Assembly: GCA_040384645.1 (NCBI GenBank)
Contig: JAZKIX010000176.1
Coordinates: forward strand, 1 to 16,626
DNA length: 16,626 nt
Direction of reading: 5' to 3'
DNA from: JAZKIX01 sp040384645
Lineage (GTDB): Bacteria > Pseudomonadota > Gammaproteobacteria > Burkholderiales > Burkholderiaceae_D
Made by a program: the position numbers and the translations under genes. Position 1 is the stretch's first letter. Every line of letters starts with the position of its first letter. Shown here one piece after another: positions 6,338 to 14,078 of the stretch. A model generated the notes under the pieces. That model searched no databases. It was not told where the DNA came from and saw nothing but the letters and a program-made list of their open reading frames with translations.

Positions 6338-6955
6338 ATACATCGTGCGCCACTTCAGTCAATAGCAATAATCCTCACAAACCAAGCCGCAAACCGGCTG
6401 GTTTCTGTCTTCGCTTAACGCTTCCATCCATCGCCGCGCCGTAAGACCACGCCATCTCATTGCGCTCGAGCCAAGCAATCCAATTGCATTGCTTCGAATG
6501 CCGAAGTGCGTCAATTCCCCCCCGCTTTTACTTTGCCGTAAGCCGTCAAATTGTGTCGTTCAATAACTTTAGACGGTTTAAGAAGCAAATTTTCCGTTAC
6601 TGAAGCTTTTGAATTTATAAGTCATTTTGAAAATAACACGTAAAAATTTAACTCAGAATATTTGCCAGAGGAAGCGAAAAATTCACAATTTTGTTCCTTG
6701 TCATCACCACGTAATAGCGGTTTGGCAAAGTGTCGACGCTGCAAGATTATTTGGAGCGCAATGCATTCAGAATAATTTTTTTTGGATGATTGCGCTGCAG
6801 ATTTTTTATGCAGGAAAGTTTTCGCCAGTGGTCTATTTGCATTGTCCAAGTTTGGTCTGTCAGTCTGGTTGGAGGACTTCCACGCAACGATGCAAAAGTT
6901 CACTTTTAAAATCCATGCAGACATTTTTAATGCCCTAAATTTCAGGAGAATCACC
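6338..6955 (+). promoter_or_regulatory. Long AT-rich leader upstream of the Flp pilin gene
   Basis: These about 620 bases hold no convincing gene. The frame of the pilin stays open back to 6782, but its product lacks coding character and the strong ribosome site is at the pilin ATG. The stretch must contain the promoter of the Tad locus. I found no GG-N10-GC sigma-54 pattern in it and no sigma-70 pair good enough to name; TATAAG near 6617 is the best -10-like box but lacks a -35. A C7 run lies at about 6516-6523. The second half is notably AT-rich, which is common for H-NS-like-silenced surface-structure promoters (inference). Confidence 0.5.
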
Positions 6956-7228
6956 ATGTTCAAAAAGCCAAAGCAACAAACTAAGCAACGCGGTCAAGGG
7001 ATGGTTGAGTACATCATCATCGTCGCTCTGATCGCTATCGCCGGTATCGCCGCATTTGGTTATTTCGGCCAAACCGTCAAGCATCAAGTAGCTGGTATGG
7101 CGGCTGAATTGTCAGGCGGTTCAGGTACAGCTGAAGTTGCCAATGCCGTGACAACAGCACAAAGCGCAGCAACCGTTGCCGCGACAAAAAACAAGATGGG
7201 TACTTACACGGATCAAAACACCAAATAA
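6956..7228 (+). CDS. flp: Flp-type type IVb prepilin (major pilin of the Tad pilus)
   Basis: The prepilin is 90 residues. AGGAG (6944-6948) sits 7 bases before the ATG, the best ribosome site in the window, as expected for a major pilin. A basic 13-residue leader ending RG is followed by QGMVEY, so the peptidase would cut after Gly13, leaving Glu at +5 and Tyr at +6, the Flp hallmark. The hydrophobic helix IIIVALIAIAGIAAFGYFG follows (20-38), then a 50-residue Ala/Thr/Gly-rich tail. Mature size (77 residues) is longer than the shortest Flp pilins. The prepilin peptidase gene (tadV/cpaA) is not in the window. The downstream hairpin plus T8 probably ends most transcripts after this gene. Confidence 0.93.
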   Translation: MFKKPKQQTKQRGQGMVEYIIIVALIAIAGIAAFGYFGQTVKHQVAGMAAELSGGSGTAEVANAVTTAQSAATVAATKNKMGTYTDQNTK

Positions 7229-7388
7229 TCGCGCGAGTTCATTAGCGGGATGAAGTGTTGGCTTTCCTCGCATGCGTAAACCAGCACTATGGCCTGGCAA
7301 GCAAAGAGGAATGCAACCCGACATTCACCTGTATCGATATTTTGAGTGCGTTGTTGATGGCAAGTGTTTAGAAGTGGTTCAAATGAAT

Positions 7389-7411
7389 TGGCGCTGCAAT
7401 GCGCGGCGCCA
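7389..7411 (+). repeat. GC-rich hairpin in the flp-tadG spacer
   Basis: TGGCGC (7389-7394) and GCGCCA (7406-7411) form a perfect 6-bp stem with an 11-base loop, 160 bases after the pilin stop. No T tract follows, so it is more likely a transcript-stabilising or processing structure than a terminator. Confidence 0.35.
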
Positions 7412-7440
7412 GCTCTTCGATAAAACAGGGTTTTGCGGCA

Positions 7441-7491
7441 CCAGCCGGCATACGTCAGATGAATGACGCTGAGAGTTGCTGGATTTTTTTT
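7441..7491 (+). terminator. Probable terminator or attenuator between flp and the rest of the Tad genes
   Basis: CCAGC (7441-7445) pairs with GCTGG (7478-7482) and encloses CGTCA (7453-7457) paired with TGACG (7464-7468) around a 6-base loop. One A and then eight T (7484-7491) follow. The T tract ends only 17 bases before the next start codon. This would let the pilin mRNA end here while some polymerases read on into the assembly genes. The outer stem is short with an internal loop, so termination is likely partial. Confidence 0.5.
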
Positions 7492-7508
7492 GAGATGGAA
7501 AAGTGCAG

Positions 7509-9209
7509 ATGATTGAACTTGCAAGCAGCCATGGCCAGCCTGTGATCGCCTCAATTCGCCGCCGGCGGGAGTCTGGCAGCGTACTCGTCTACGCTCTGGC
7601 AATGATGTTGGCCGTCGCACTGGTGGTGATGATGGTATTTAACACCGGCCAACTGACTTCGGAAAAAATCAAGCTGCACAATACAGCAGACGCGGTGGCG
7701 TTCAGCATATCCACAGTTGAGGCCAGGAGCCTTAACTACATGTCCTATACCAATCGCGCCATTGTTGCCAATCATGCGTCGATGGCACAGATGATTTCGT
7801 TCGTATCGGTGATGCGGATGGCGGATTCTTCAGTAGGCAATATTTCTTTATTCGCTGATATGTTGACGCCAGTAATGGTTTTTATTCCTGGCTTGAATGT
7901 CGCCTGGACCGCTTTCGGGAGGGCGATGAATGTCGTCAAGGGCGTAACCACTGCACTCACTGCAGTGCTTAAAGCAGTCAGTCTGGCAATAGTGGAGGTG
8001 ACATATGGATTGGAGCAGGCAATTTTTGCCAGTCAGATTGCGATGGCGGCATCGACCATCGAATCTCTGCCAGAGACCTATGTCACCGTTTTAAAAGCCA
8101 ACGATGCTACTGCACATTTTTCAGCTTTAAATCAAACAGTGGCGCTCGCTGCTGCAGCTTCGGAAGCGGGTGCATTTGTCAAGCCCTATAAGCGCCCGAC
8201 GAGAAAAGTGAAAGATGAAGAAACTGAAAAGTATGAGCGCTTTACCAAGCTTGCAGAAGAGTTGCGCGATGAATTTACCAAACGCCGTGCAATTTTTCCG
8301 CCGCTTGACATCATCAAGGATTTCATTCCGTTCCAGATCGATGGCGGCACCGAGTTGACGCAGTTCGCAGATGGTCATTATGGCTGGACTGCGATGGATA
8401 CCCTCGGTTTTAAAGTGCCGATTATTGGCGCCTTGTTACCAAAAATTCCGATCGGAGGCAGTGCAATCCAATTAGGCAGTAATGAAACAATCACCTTCAA
8501 AACTGTTGAGCAAAGGTTGTGGGCTGCACTTGGCACCGGTAGCAAGGATGAAGAAAAATATTTGGCAATGTATGGCGGACAGAGATGGAAGCCTGCAGTC
8601 AAGGCATGGTGGCCGTCACCCGTCGACGTCGTTCCGGAGAAGGAAAAAATAGACGGTGCCTTAGTGCATAACGCAGAAACGGTAGAGGCGACGTTGTTGC
8701 CGCTGCCGCCCAATTTTAAGGGCGTTGAGGTGATCGGCGGAAATATTGAATTGCCTCGCTATTATTTTGACGTGCGTACTTCCTCGCAGTTGTATGCCGA
8801 TAATTATGAGGACAAGAACGGCAAGGGTTATTCCGTTCAGCGATCCGATCTTGACTTAGTTGATGTGCTGGATGGCCCGATACGGGTGGATCGGATCACC
8901 AAGGGCGGATGGAACCTGTTTGATCCGAATTCTGATATCGGGCCATCGATCTTGATCCCTTTGAGCAAACCCATGAACAGTGTCAGAACCACTTCGACCA
9001 TCGGTATCGGAAAAGAGCGCGCAGCCTTGCCGGAATCGAAGGAACTGCGTGTCATCGGTAAAGGGCAAGTCTATTTCAAGGCGCCGCTGGATCGTTGGCC
9101 GCGCAAGGATCTGGTGGTCGAGCATCGCAGTTTATTCAATCCCTACTGGAATGCGCGTTTGGTGCATCCGAGATTGTGGGAGCGACTCTTGAACACCTTT
9201 GTTGAATGA
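7509..9209 (+). CDS. TadG-like Flp pilus-assembly protein
   Basis: The product is 566 residues from the ATG at 7509, with GGAA (7497-7500) 8 bases before it; a GTG at 7503 would add two residues. A basic stretch (about 17-20) precedes SGSVLVYALAMMLAVALVVMM, the single N-terminal membrane helix (about 22-44). The Tad-domain pattern follows: IKLHNTADAVAFSIS (about 54-68) and ARSLNYMSYTNRAIVANHAS (about 72-91). The long remainder is exported and has no repeat or domain that I recognise. TadE/TadG-like proteins are minor pilins or anchors of the Tad machine. Unlike its partners it lacks the G-x4-E processing site, so it may stay membrane-anchored. It is followed 14 bases later by the TadE-like gene. 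Confidence 0.82.
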   Translation: MIELASSHGQPVIASIRRRRESGSVLVYALAMMLAVALVVMMVFNTGQLTSEKIKLHNTADAVAFSISTVEARSLNYMSYTNRAIVANHASMAQMISFVSVMRMADSSVGNISLFADMLTPVMVFIPGLNVAWTAFGRAMNVVKGVTTALTAVLKAVSLAIVEVTYGLEQAIFASQIAMAASTIESLPETYVTVLKANDATAHFSALNQTVALAAAASEAGAFVKPYKRPTRKVKDEETEKYERFTKLAEELRDEFTKRRAIFPPLDIIKDFIPFQIDGGTELTQFADGHYGWTAMDTLGFKVPIIGALLPKIPIGGSAIQLGSNETITFKTVEQRLWAALGTGSKDEEKYLAMYGGQRWKPAVKAWWPSPVDVVPEKEKIDGALVHNAETVEATLLPLPPNFKGVEVIGGNIELPRYYFDVRTSSQLYADNYEDKNGKGYSVQRSDLDLVDVLDGPIRVDRITKGGWNLFDPNSDIGPSILIPLSKPMNSVRTTSTIGIGKERAALPESKELRVIGKGQVYFKAPLDRWPRKDLVVEHRSLFNPYWNARLVHPRLWERLLNTFVE

Positions 9210-9223
9210 AGGAGGGCATAAAT

Positions 9224-10207
9224 ATGCAACAGTCGACATGGCATTTTCAAAGCCAGCAGGGGCAGGCGATGGCGGAATTTGTCGCCGTCATTGGCATTTT
9301 TATCGTTGCGTTGCTGGCGCTGCCGTATTTAGCGAAGCTAGGTGATGTACGCCAAACCATGGAGCAGGCTGCCCGCCATGCCGCGTGGGAGCGCACGGTC
9401 TGGTTAGGGGAAGCCCAAAAAGCCGATAAGGGTGCAGTCATCCTGAAAGACGATCTGGTGGAGGAAAGTATCCGGCATCATTTTTTTACCGGTGATGTGA
9501 AGCGCAAAGAGATGACTGAAGGTGCGATGACGCCGCAGCACAGCTATTGGCAAGATATCAAAGGCACGCCGATGATCAAGGACATCGCCGACGTCGAAGT
9601 AACGACGACAGACAGCGATTCGCCGGCTTGGATACTGAACAATGTTCTTGGACCCTTGTTTAGTGCAGTCACCTGGATTAATACGGCTGTCTCCGGCGCA
9701 ACCGGTAATGGCGCTGTGTTCGCCATCGATACCAAGGGCTTGTATAAATCCACGGTCACGGCCAAGGTCAATGATCAAATCGGCGGCACGCTTAATTTCA
9801 ACAGCAACGTCACCTTGCTGGCCAATGAGTGGTATGGCGGCGGACGTAATCGGGTCGAGAAGAAAGTGCAGGGCCTGGTGTTGACGGCCGTTGCCAATAC
9901 CCAAACCATGCAAGACTGGAAACGGGCGGTCAATAACGTTGACAAAGTATTCGGCACCAATGCGGGATGCGCCACTTCCGGCTGTCTGGTGTTTGGTAAA
10001 GCATCCGATGACGGTATCCCAGATGACCGGAAAGAGCTGGTAAAGAAATGGGAAGCTCCGCGCTATGCCGGGCAACCCAGTGTTGGCGAGCCGATTAAAG
10101 AATTCAGGATGTATCAATACGTGCCCTCTTCTGCTGCAGTATTGGCAATGCCGCTCAATCTTGGTGTGATTGATCCTACCAACGGTATTACCCAACTCTT
10201 GCCATGA
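9224..10207 (+). CDS. TadE-like pseudopilin
   Basis: The ATG at 9224 is chosen because AAGGAGG (9209-9215) lies 8 bases before it; an upstream ATG at 9206 falls before this site and would include it in the coding frame. The 327-residue product starts with a leader ending in SQQG, then QAMAEF, so cleavage after Gly would place Glu at +5 as in pilins. A hydrophobic helix (about 17-38) follows, then MEQAARHAAWERTVW, typical of TadE. A roughly 280-residue exported domain with two cysteines (near GCATSGC) makes it larger than classical TadE. Its stop overlaps the next start by four bases (ATGA). Confidence 0.82.
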   Translation: MQQSTWHFQSQQGQAMAEFVAVIGIFIVALLALPYLAKLGDVRQTMEQAARHAAWERTVWLGEAQKADKGAVILKDDLVEESIRHHFFTGDVKRKEMTEGAMTPQHSYWQDIKGTPMIKDIADVEVTTTDSDSPAWILNNVLGPLFSAVTWINTAVSGATGNGAVFAIDTKGLYKSTVTAKVNDQIGGTLNFNSNVTLLANEWYGGGRNRVEKKVQGLVLTAVANTQTMQDWKRAVNNVDKVFGTNAGCATSGCLVFGKASDDGIPDDRKELVKKWEAPRYAGQPSVGEPIKEFRMYQYVPSSAAVLAMPLNLGVIDPTNGITQLLP

Positions 10208-10962
10208 ATCTACGGTTTTTTCAGAGTGCTCGGCCTTGTTGTAATCCGCTGCGACTCATGGTTTTTCTATTCTTGGCAATCTGTGGCAGCGCGCATTGCA
10301 GGCCTGCTGACGAGTTTAGCTGGCCTGCATTTCCGACCCCGGCAAATGCCCGTGTCAGTTGGGTTGCGCAAAACATGCGCTACAACAATGTGCCGACACA
10401 GATACGCATGATGGAGTTATCAGAGCATCCGAGCGTCGTCATTTCGTTTTATCAAAAATTATGGACCTTGAATGGCGCCAAGGTCACCGTCATGGAACTG
10501 AAACCATGGGTTGTGGTATCGCAGACGCGTGGCCCCTGTCACTTCACGGTAGAAACGCGGGCAGTCAAAGGAGGTTCTGAAAGCGTGCTGACAGTGAGCC
10601 GATTACCTGAAATGGTAGAGCAGGCGAGACGTGCAAAAGCGTCTGGCCTGGAAATGAAAAAGCTTGGCGTGGGTTTTCCGATGATGAGCGGCAGCAATGT
10701 TGACATGGACATGGAGTCATTCGACGAGGGAAAGCAAGGCCGCATGATCATGCACAAAAATACGTTCACGATAGAAGACAACGCGCTCTATCTGCGAGAG
10801 CAACTACTGTTGCAGGGATGGCGCCGTATCCAGGATAACCAGAATAAGGATGGACGTTCGCGGGTACTTATTTTTACGCGCGACCATCAGGAGTTGACAC
10901 TGACCATCAGCAGGCGCCAGTCGCAGACAGAAATATTTTCTAATCAGACAGAAGTCAACTGA
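10204..10962 (+). CDS. Secreted protein of unknown function in the Tad locus, internally duplicated
   Basis: The product is 252 residues, starting in an ATGA overlap with the TadE-like gene. A signal peptide is clear (hydrophobic about 18-30, ending CGSAHC), so the mature protein is periplasmic or outer-membrane associated. A lipobox is not convincing. The mature part seems to contain two related halves of about 85 residues (about 50-133 and 163-240). Each has an RM(M/I) strand, a helix ending in Y-x3-L-x3-G-(A/W)-(K/R), and a closing strand LTxSR. I do not recognise the family. It sits where other Tad loci may have an RcpB-like gene, but I see no similarity that I could defend. Confidence 0.75.
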   Translation: MNLRFFQSARPCCNPLRLMVFLFLAICGSAHCRPADEFSWPAFPTPANARVSWVAQNMRYNNVPTQIRMMELSEHPSVVISFYQKLWTLNGAKVTVMELKPWVVVSQTRGPCHFTVETRAVKGGSESVLTVSRLPEMVEQARRAKASGLEMKKLGVGFPMMSGSNVDMDMESFDEGKQGRMIMHKNTFTIEDNALYLREQLLLQGWRRIQDNQNKDGRSRVLIFTRDHQELTLTISRRQSQTEIFSNQTEVN

Positions 10963-10963
10963 A

Positions 10964-11185
10964 ATGGACAAAATTTCCATGCAAAAAATTCTCCCACTGG
11001 CTCATCGCAAAATGCGGGGACAGGTCGCTGCTGAATATCTGGTAGGCACTGCCGTTTTTGCCCTGTTGCTGTTCGCGCCGATATTTGGTGACCCCTTGTA
11101 TCTGATTTTTATCAATGCCATCAGGACGTTTTATCAGGGGTTTTCGGCCGGTATGTCGATGCCGGTGTCACCGCTTGGCATATAG
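10964..11185 (+). CDS. Short TadE-like pseudopilin
   Basis: The product is only 73 residues, with its ATG just after the previous stop (10960-10962). A basic leader ends in MRG, then QVAAEY, so cleavage after Gly19 would leave Glu at +5 and Tyr at +6, the same pattern as the pilin. The hydrophobic helix LVGTAVFALLLFAPIF follows (26-41), and then about 30 residues ending PVSPLGI. It is far shorter than the other TadE-like protein. It is a third likely substrate of the same peptidase and may be a minor pilin that primes or caps the pilus. An internal ATG at 10979 is an alternative start. Confidence 0.75.
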   Translation: MDKISMQKILPLAHRKMRGQVAAEYLVGTAVFALLLFAPIFGDPLYLIFINAIRTFYQGFSAGMSMPVSPLGI

Positions 11186-11311
11186 AAATTGGAAGGATTC
11201 GATTCAATGAAAGGCACTACGAGAAAAATTTGATGTGCAACTCTATGCCAGAGTGCGTTTTCGCGCCTGGTAAAAAATTTACTGGAACTTGGTTACTAGA
11301 ACCCAAAGCAT

Positions 11312-12292
11312 ATGAATTTAGCGAAATATAAAAAGTACTTTCCGATCATAGGGATCGTTTCGATGGGTCTGATCAGCGCTGTATTGATCTTTGTCTATTT
11401 GCGCAATACCGCCAGTGACTTGGAAAAAAAATACGCCAATGCCAGTGACGAGGCAACCCTCAGCGTGGTCGTCGCTAACGCCGATCTGCCGGAAGGAACG
11501 ATCGTCAGCAATGACAATATGTCGATTAGGCCAATGCCGCGCGGCTATTTGCACAACAACGTCCTGACACCGGATCAGATGGAAGGCATCTTCGGCCGCA
11601 AACTTGCCGAGCCGCTTGCTGCGGGTAAACCTTTGTTGACGGCATTTCTGGAACGCCCTGCACCCCAAACTTTTTCGTCGCGGCTGGTCACCGGGACCCG
11701 CGCGATCACGCTGACGGTGGATGAAATCAATTCGATCTCTGGCTTGTTGCGTGCTGGCGATCATATCGACCTCTTGTTCACACCGAGAACAGGGCAGGCG
11801 GGCGAACAAATGGTGATGCCGATCATGCAAGACGTGGTGGTTCGCGCGACTGGGCAAATGATGATGGAAGAAGTGCAGGCGCGGCGCAGGCTGACAGCGA
11901 TGGGAGGCGATGACGAAAAGAGAAGCGCTTATTCAACTATCACGTTGGAGGTCAGCCAGTTTGACGCGGGGCGTCTGGTGTTGGCCCAGACCCAAGGGCA
12001 CTTGACGGCCGTGTTGCGTGGCACCGAGGACAGGATTGTCGGCGCTAACACCAAAGTCGGCATTCCGGAATTAATGGGTACAGAGTACAAGCCACCACCG
12101 CTCCTGAAAGTAGCGCAGGAGTTTGATGACGTGGAGTTCTTGATTGGTGGCCAGGGCGGCTTTCAGCGCAGCGTATTTCACGGACCCAAGACAGTAAGTC
12201 CAGACAAAGAAGTTACGTTGAAAGACGGCGAAGCTGCAGTCGAAAAAACTGCCGCTCTGGAAAAACTGCGCCGGCAATTGGCTGGATCCTGA
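11312..12292 (+). CDS. cpaB: CpaB/RcpC pilus assembly protein with SAF domain
   Basis: The product is 326 residues: an N-terminal membrane anchor (about 10-30), a SAF domain (about 49-113, with LPEGTIV, MSIRPMPRG and GKPLLTAFL), then the RcpC/CpaB domain (about 120-240, with AITLTVDEINSISGLLRAGD and DLLFTP). A charged C-terminal tail of about 85 residues follows. CpaB is thought to sit in the periplasm and stabilise the secretin, possibly contacting peptidoglycan. No Shine-Dalgarno sequence precedes the ATG. A 32-residue frame that starts at 11233 runs across it and stops at 11331, so coupled initiation is possible. The order cpaB before cpaC is the usual one. Confidence 0.92.
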   Translation: MNLAKYKKYFPIIGIVSMGLISAVLIFVYLRNTASDLEKKYANASDEATLSVVVANADLPEGTIVSNDNMSIRPMPRGYLHNNVLTPDQMEGIFGRKLAEPLAAGKPLLTAFLERPAPQTFSSRLVTGTRAITLTVDEINSISGLLRAGDHIDLLFTPRTGQAGEQMVMPIMQDVVVRATGQMMMEEVQARRRLTAMGGDDEKRSAYSTITLEVSQFDAGRLVLAQTQGHLTAVLRGTEDRIVGANTKVGIPELMGTEYKPPPLLKVAQEFDDVEFLIGGQGGFQRSVFHGPKTVSPDKEVTLKDGEAAVEKTAALEKLRRQLAGS

Positions 12293-12448
12293 AGCGGATT
12301 TAAAACTCGGGCTAAAAATAGCATTGCAAAACTGCAACGCACTATTGAATTGATTATCCCGATTCTAAAAAATCCGCGTACTGCATTTTGTCATCCCTAT
12401 TGCAACACCTATTGCCCAAAAAATTTGGCAGTCAAGAGACCGCCCTTA

Positions 12449-12471
12449 GTCGCGTAGTGTGATCGCGCGAC
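12449..12471 (+). repeat. Hairpin in the cpaB-cpaC spacer
   Basis: GTCGCG (12449-12454) and CGCGAC (12466-12471) form a perfect 6-bp stem with an 11-base loop, about 70 bases before cpaC. No T tract follows. It lies in an otherwise featureless 250-base spacer and may be a processing or regulatory structure. Confidence 0.35.
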
Positions 12472-12542
12472 CTGGAATTGAAGATCGATATTGGCTGTCG
12501 TGTTGGACCATTTAGTATCGCTAATGCGAAGAAGGTAAGTGA

Positions 12543-14078
12543 ATGATCAGCTTTATTTGCAGTGTTTGTAATCCACGTGAAAAGTGGCGCAGTGCGCTTC
12601 TATTTTTAAGCTTGGTAATACTGGCCGTAACGGTGCCTGCGCACGCAAAGACCGTACTAAAACTTGATACTTCTGTTTTAGAAAAAGAACTTCCTGCTAA
12701 ACCGGAAAATAGCGCTGTCGCCACCGATGCCGAGTCTGAAATAGTCTATGGTTTGCCTGATCAAATCAGGATGTTTGTAGGCGATATCAAATTGTTTCGG
12801 ATGAAGACACCGATCAAGACGGTTGCGGTCGGTAACGGCAAGGTACTCAATAGCTCCAGCATCGACAATGGCGATCTGATGATACTGGCGATCGACGCTG
12901 GCGATACCACCGTCCATGTGTGGAATAGCATGGGACAACACTTTAAAGCGCGGGTACGGGTCGATTTGAAAGACATGGATCGCATCGGTGATGAGGTCAA
13001 AAAAGCGCTGGGTGATACGCCTGGCCTCACGGTGCGTGTGGTCGGTGAGCGGATATTGATCGAAGGGCAGAACGTCACTGCCGGCACCAGCAAAATGGTC
13101 GATTCTGTCGTCAAGCTTTATCCCCAGGCCAGCAATATGACGACCTCAACTGCGGCCAACCAATTGTTGGAGCCGATGATCCGGTTTGATTTGAACTTTA
13201 TTGAATTCAAGAAAACTGCCTTGGAAAACCTCGGTGTGAAATGGGATACGCAAGCAGTTAATGGTTTTAATTTCGGCTATTTCAGCGACCTGATCNNNNN
13301 NNNNNATGCCGCGCGTCAACTTCCTGAGGGCTACACGACTCCGTACCCAGACTCGACGGTGAAGGAAAAATTTTCACTGAACGCACTCATCGGCGTTAGC
13401 GCAACCATCAATCTGGCTATCAGCAATGGTGACGCCTATGTCTTGGCCGCGCCAAAGCTGAGTGCGCGCAGTGGCGGCAAAGCAAAATTCCTGGCCGGTG
13501 GTGAGATCCCGTTAAAGTCCGTTGGCAGAGATGGACTGGCCACGATCATTTTCAAAAAATACGGCATCTTGCTGGACCTGGAGGCGAATGTGATTGGCGC
13601 CGATGGCATCTCCGGCGGGGTCGCAGCGGAAGTGAGCAGTGTCGATTACGCGAATAAGGTGGAAGGTTTGCCCGGCTTTTTAATCCGACGCACCGAATCG
13701 GAATTCAATATGCGTGACGGCGAAACACTGGTCTTGTCCGGCCTGATCGACAAGGCCAATTCGCGTATCGTTGACAAAGTACCTTTGCTTGGGAATCTCC
13801 CCATTATTGGCGAATTTTTCCGCAACAAGCAGATCGCCGGTCAGGATAGCGAACTGGTGGTATTTATTACGCCTCACATTTATTCCGCGCAATCGGAAAT
13901 CAACCGGCGCGCAATTGAACGTGGCACCAATGGCTTGAACAAATACGGTACGTCACTGGGTGACGGCAATGTGGCAACGGACTATGTTGAAGTGAACAAA
14001 GTCGGGCCGAGCAAGCAGTCCAAGCAGTCAGACAACGCGCCAGCAGAAATGAAGGAGCCAGCCAGTGCGAAAGAGTGA
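12543..14078 (+). CDS. cpaC: CpaC/RcpA outer-membrane secretin of the Tad pilus
   Basis: GAAGG (12531-12535) lies 7 bases before the ATG. The 511-codon frame has a signal peptide (hydrophobic about 18-32, cut after AHA at 35). A pilus-type N-terminal domain follows (about 67-140, with GLPDQIRMFVGD), then a BON-like region (about 145-195) and the secretin core (about 208-455). The core carries SARSGGKAKFLAGGEIP, the ring-forming repeats and the signature VPLLGNLPIIGEFF near its end. A Lys/Ser-rich tail of about 60 residues follows. It forms the channel through which Flp fibres leave the cell. Ten N at 13296-13305 interrupt codons 252-255; the frame stays open on both sides. The gene overlaps the ATPase gene by 14 bases. 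Confidence 0.93.
   Translation: MISFICSVCNPREKWRSALLFLSLVILAVTVPAHAKTVLKLDTSVLEKELPAKPENSAVATDAESEIVYGLPDQIRMFVGDIKLFRMKTPIKTVAVGNGKVLNSSSIDNGDLMILAIDAGDTTVHVWNSMGQHFKARVRVDLKDMDRIGDEVKKALGDTPGLTVRVVGERILIEGQNVTAGTSKMVDSVVKLYPQASNMTTSTAANQLLEPMIRFDLNFIEFKKTALENLGVKWDTQAVNGFNFGYFSDLIXXXXAARQLPEGYTTPYPDSTVKEKFSLNALIGVSATINLAISNGDAYVLAAPKLSARSGGKAKFLAGGEIPLKSVGRDGLATIIFKKYGILLDLEANVIGADGISGGVAAEVSSVDYANKVEGLPGFLIRRTESEFNMRDGETLVLSGLIDKANSRIVDKVPLLGNLPIIGEFFRNKQIAGQDSELVVFITPHIYSAQSEINRRAIERGTNGLNKYGTSLGDGNVATDYVEVNKVGPSKQSKQSDNAPAEMKEPASAKE
13296..13305. other. Run of 10 N (assembly gap or mask) inside cpaC
   Basis: Ten undetermined bases fall in the secretin gene between FSDLI and AARQLPEG. 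If the length is true the frame is kept. The real gap may be of different size. Confidence 0.95.

Noticed and set aside
6782..6955. Upstream extension of the Flp pilin frame
   Set aside because: The ATG at 6956 has a near-perfect ribosome site and gives a leader of the right length; the extension would put 58 odd residues before the prepilin leader.
6338..6955. Sigma-54 promoter for the pilin gene
   Set aside because: Every GG in the leader was checked for GC after exactly 10 bases and none fitted.
7272..7466. 64-codon frame in the flp-tadG spacer
   Set aside because: No ribosome site or family pattern, and it runs through the hairpin and terminator-like structures.
9404..10195. 263-codon minus-strand frame opposite the TadE-like gene
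   Set aside because: The plus frame has a strong ribosome site and TadE features; the antisense frame is a shadow.
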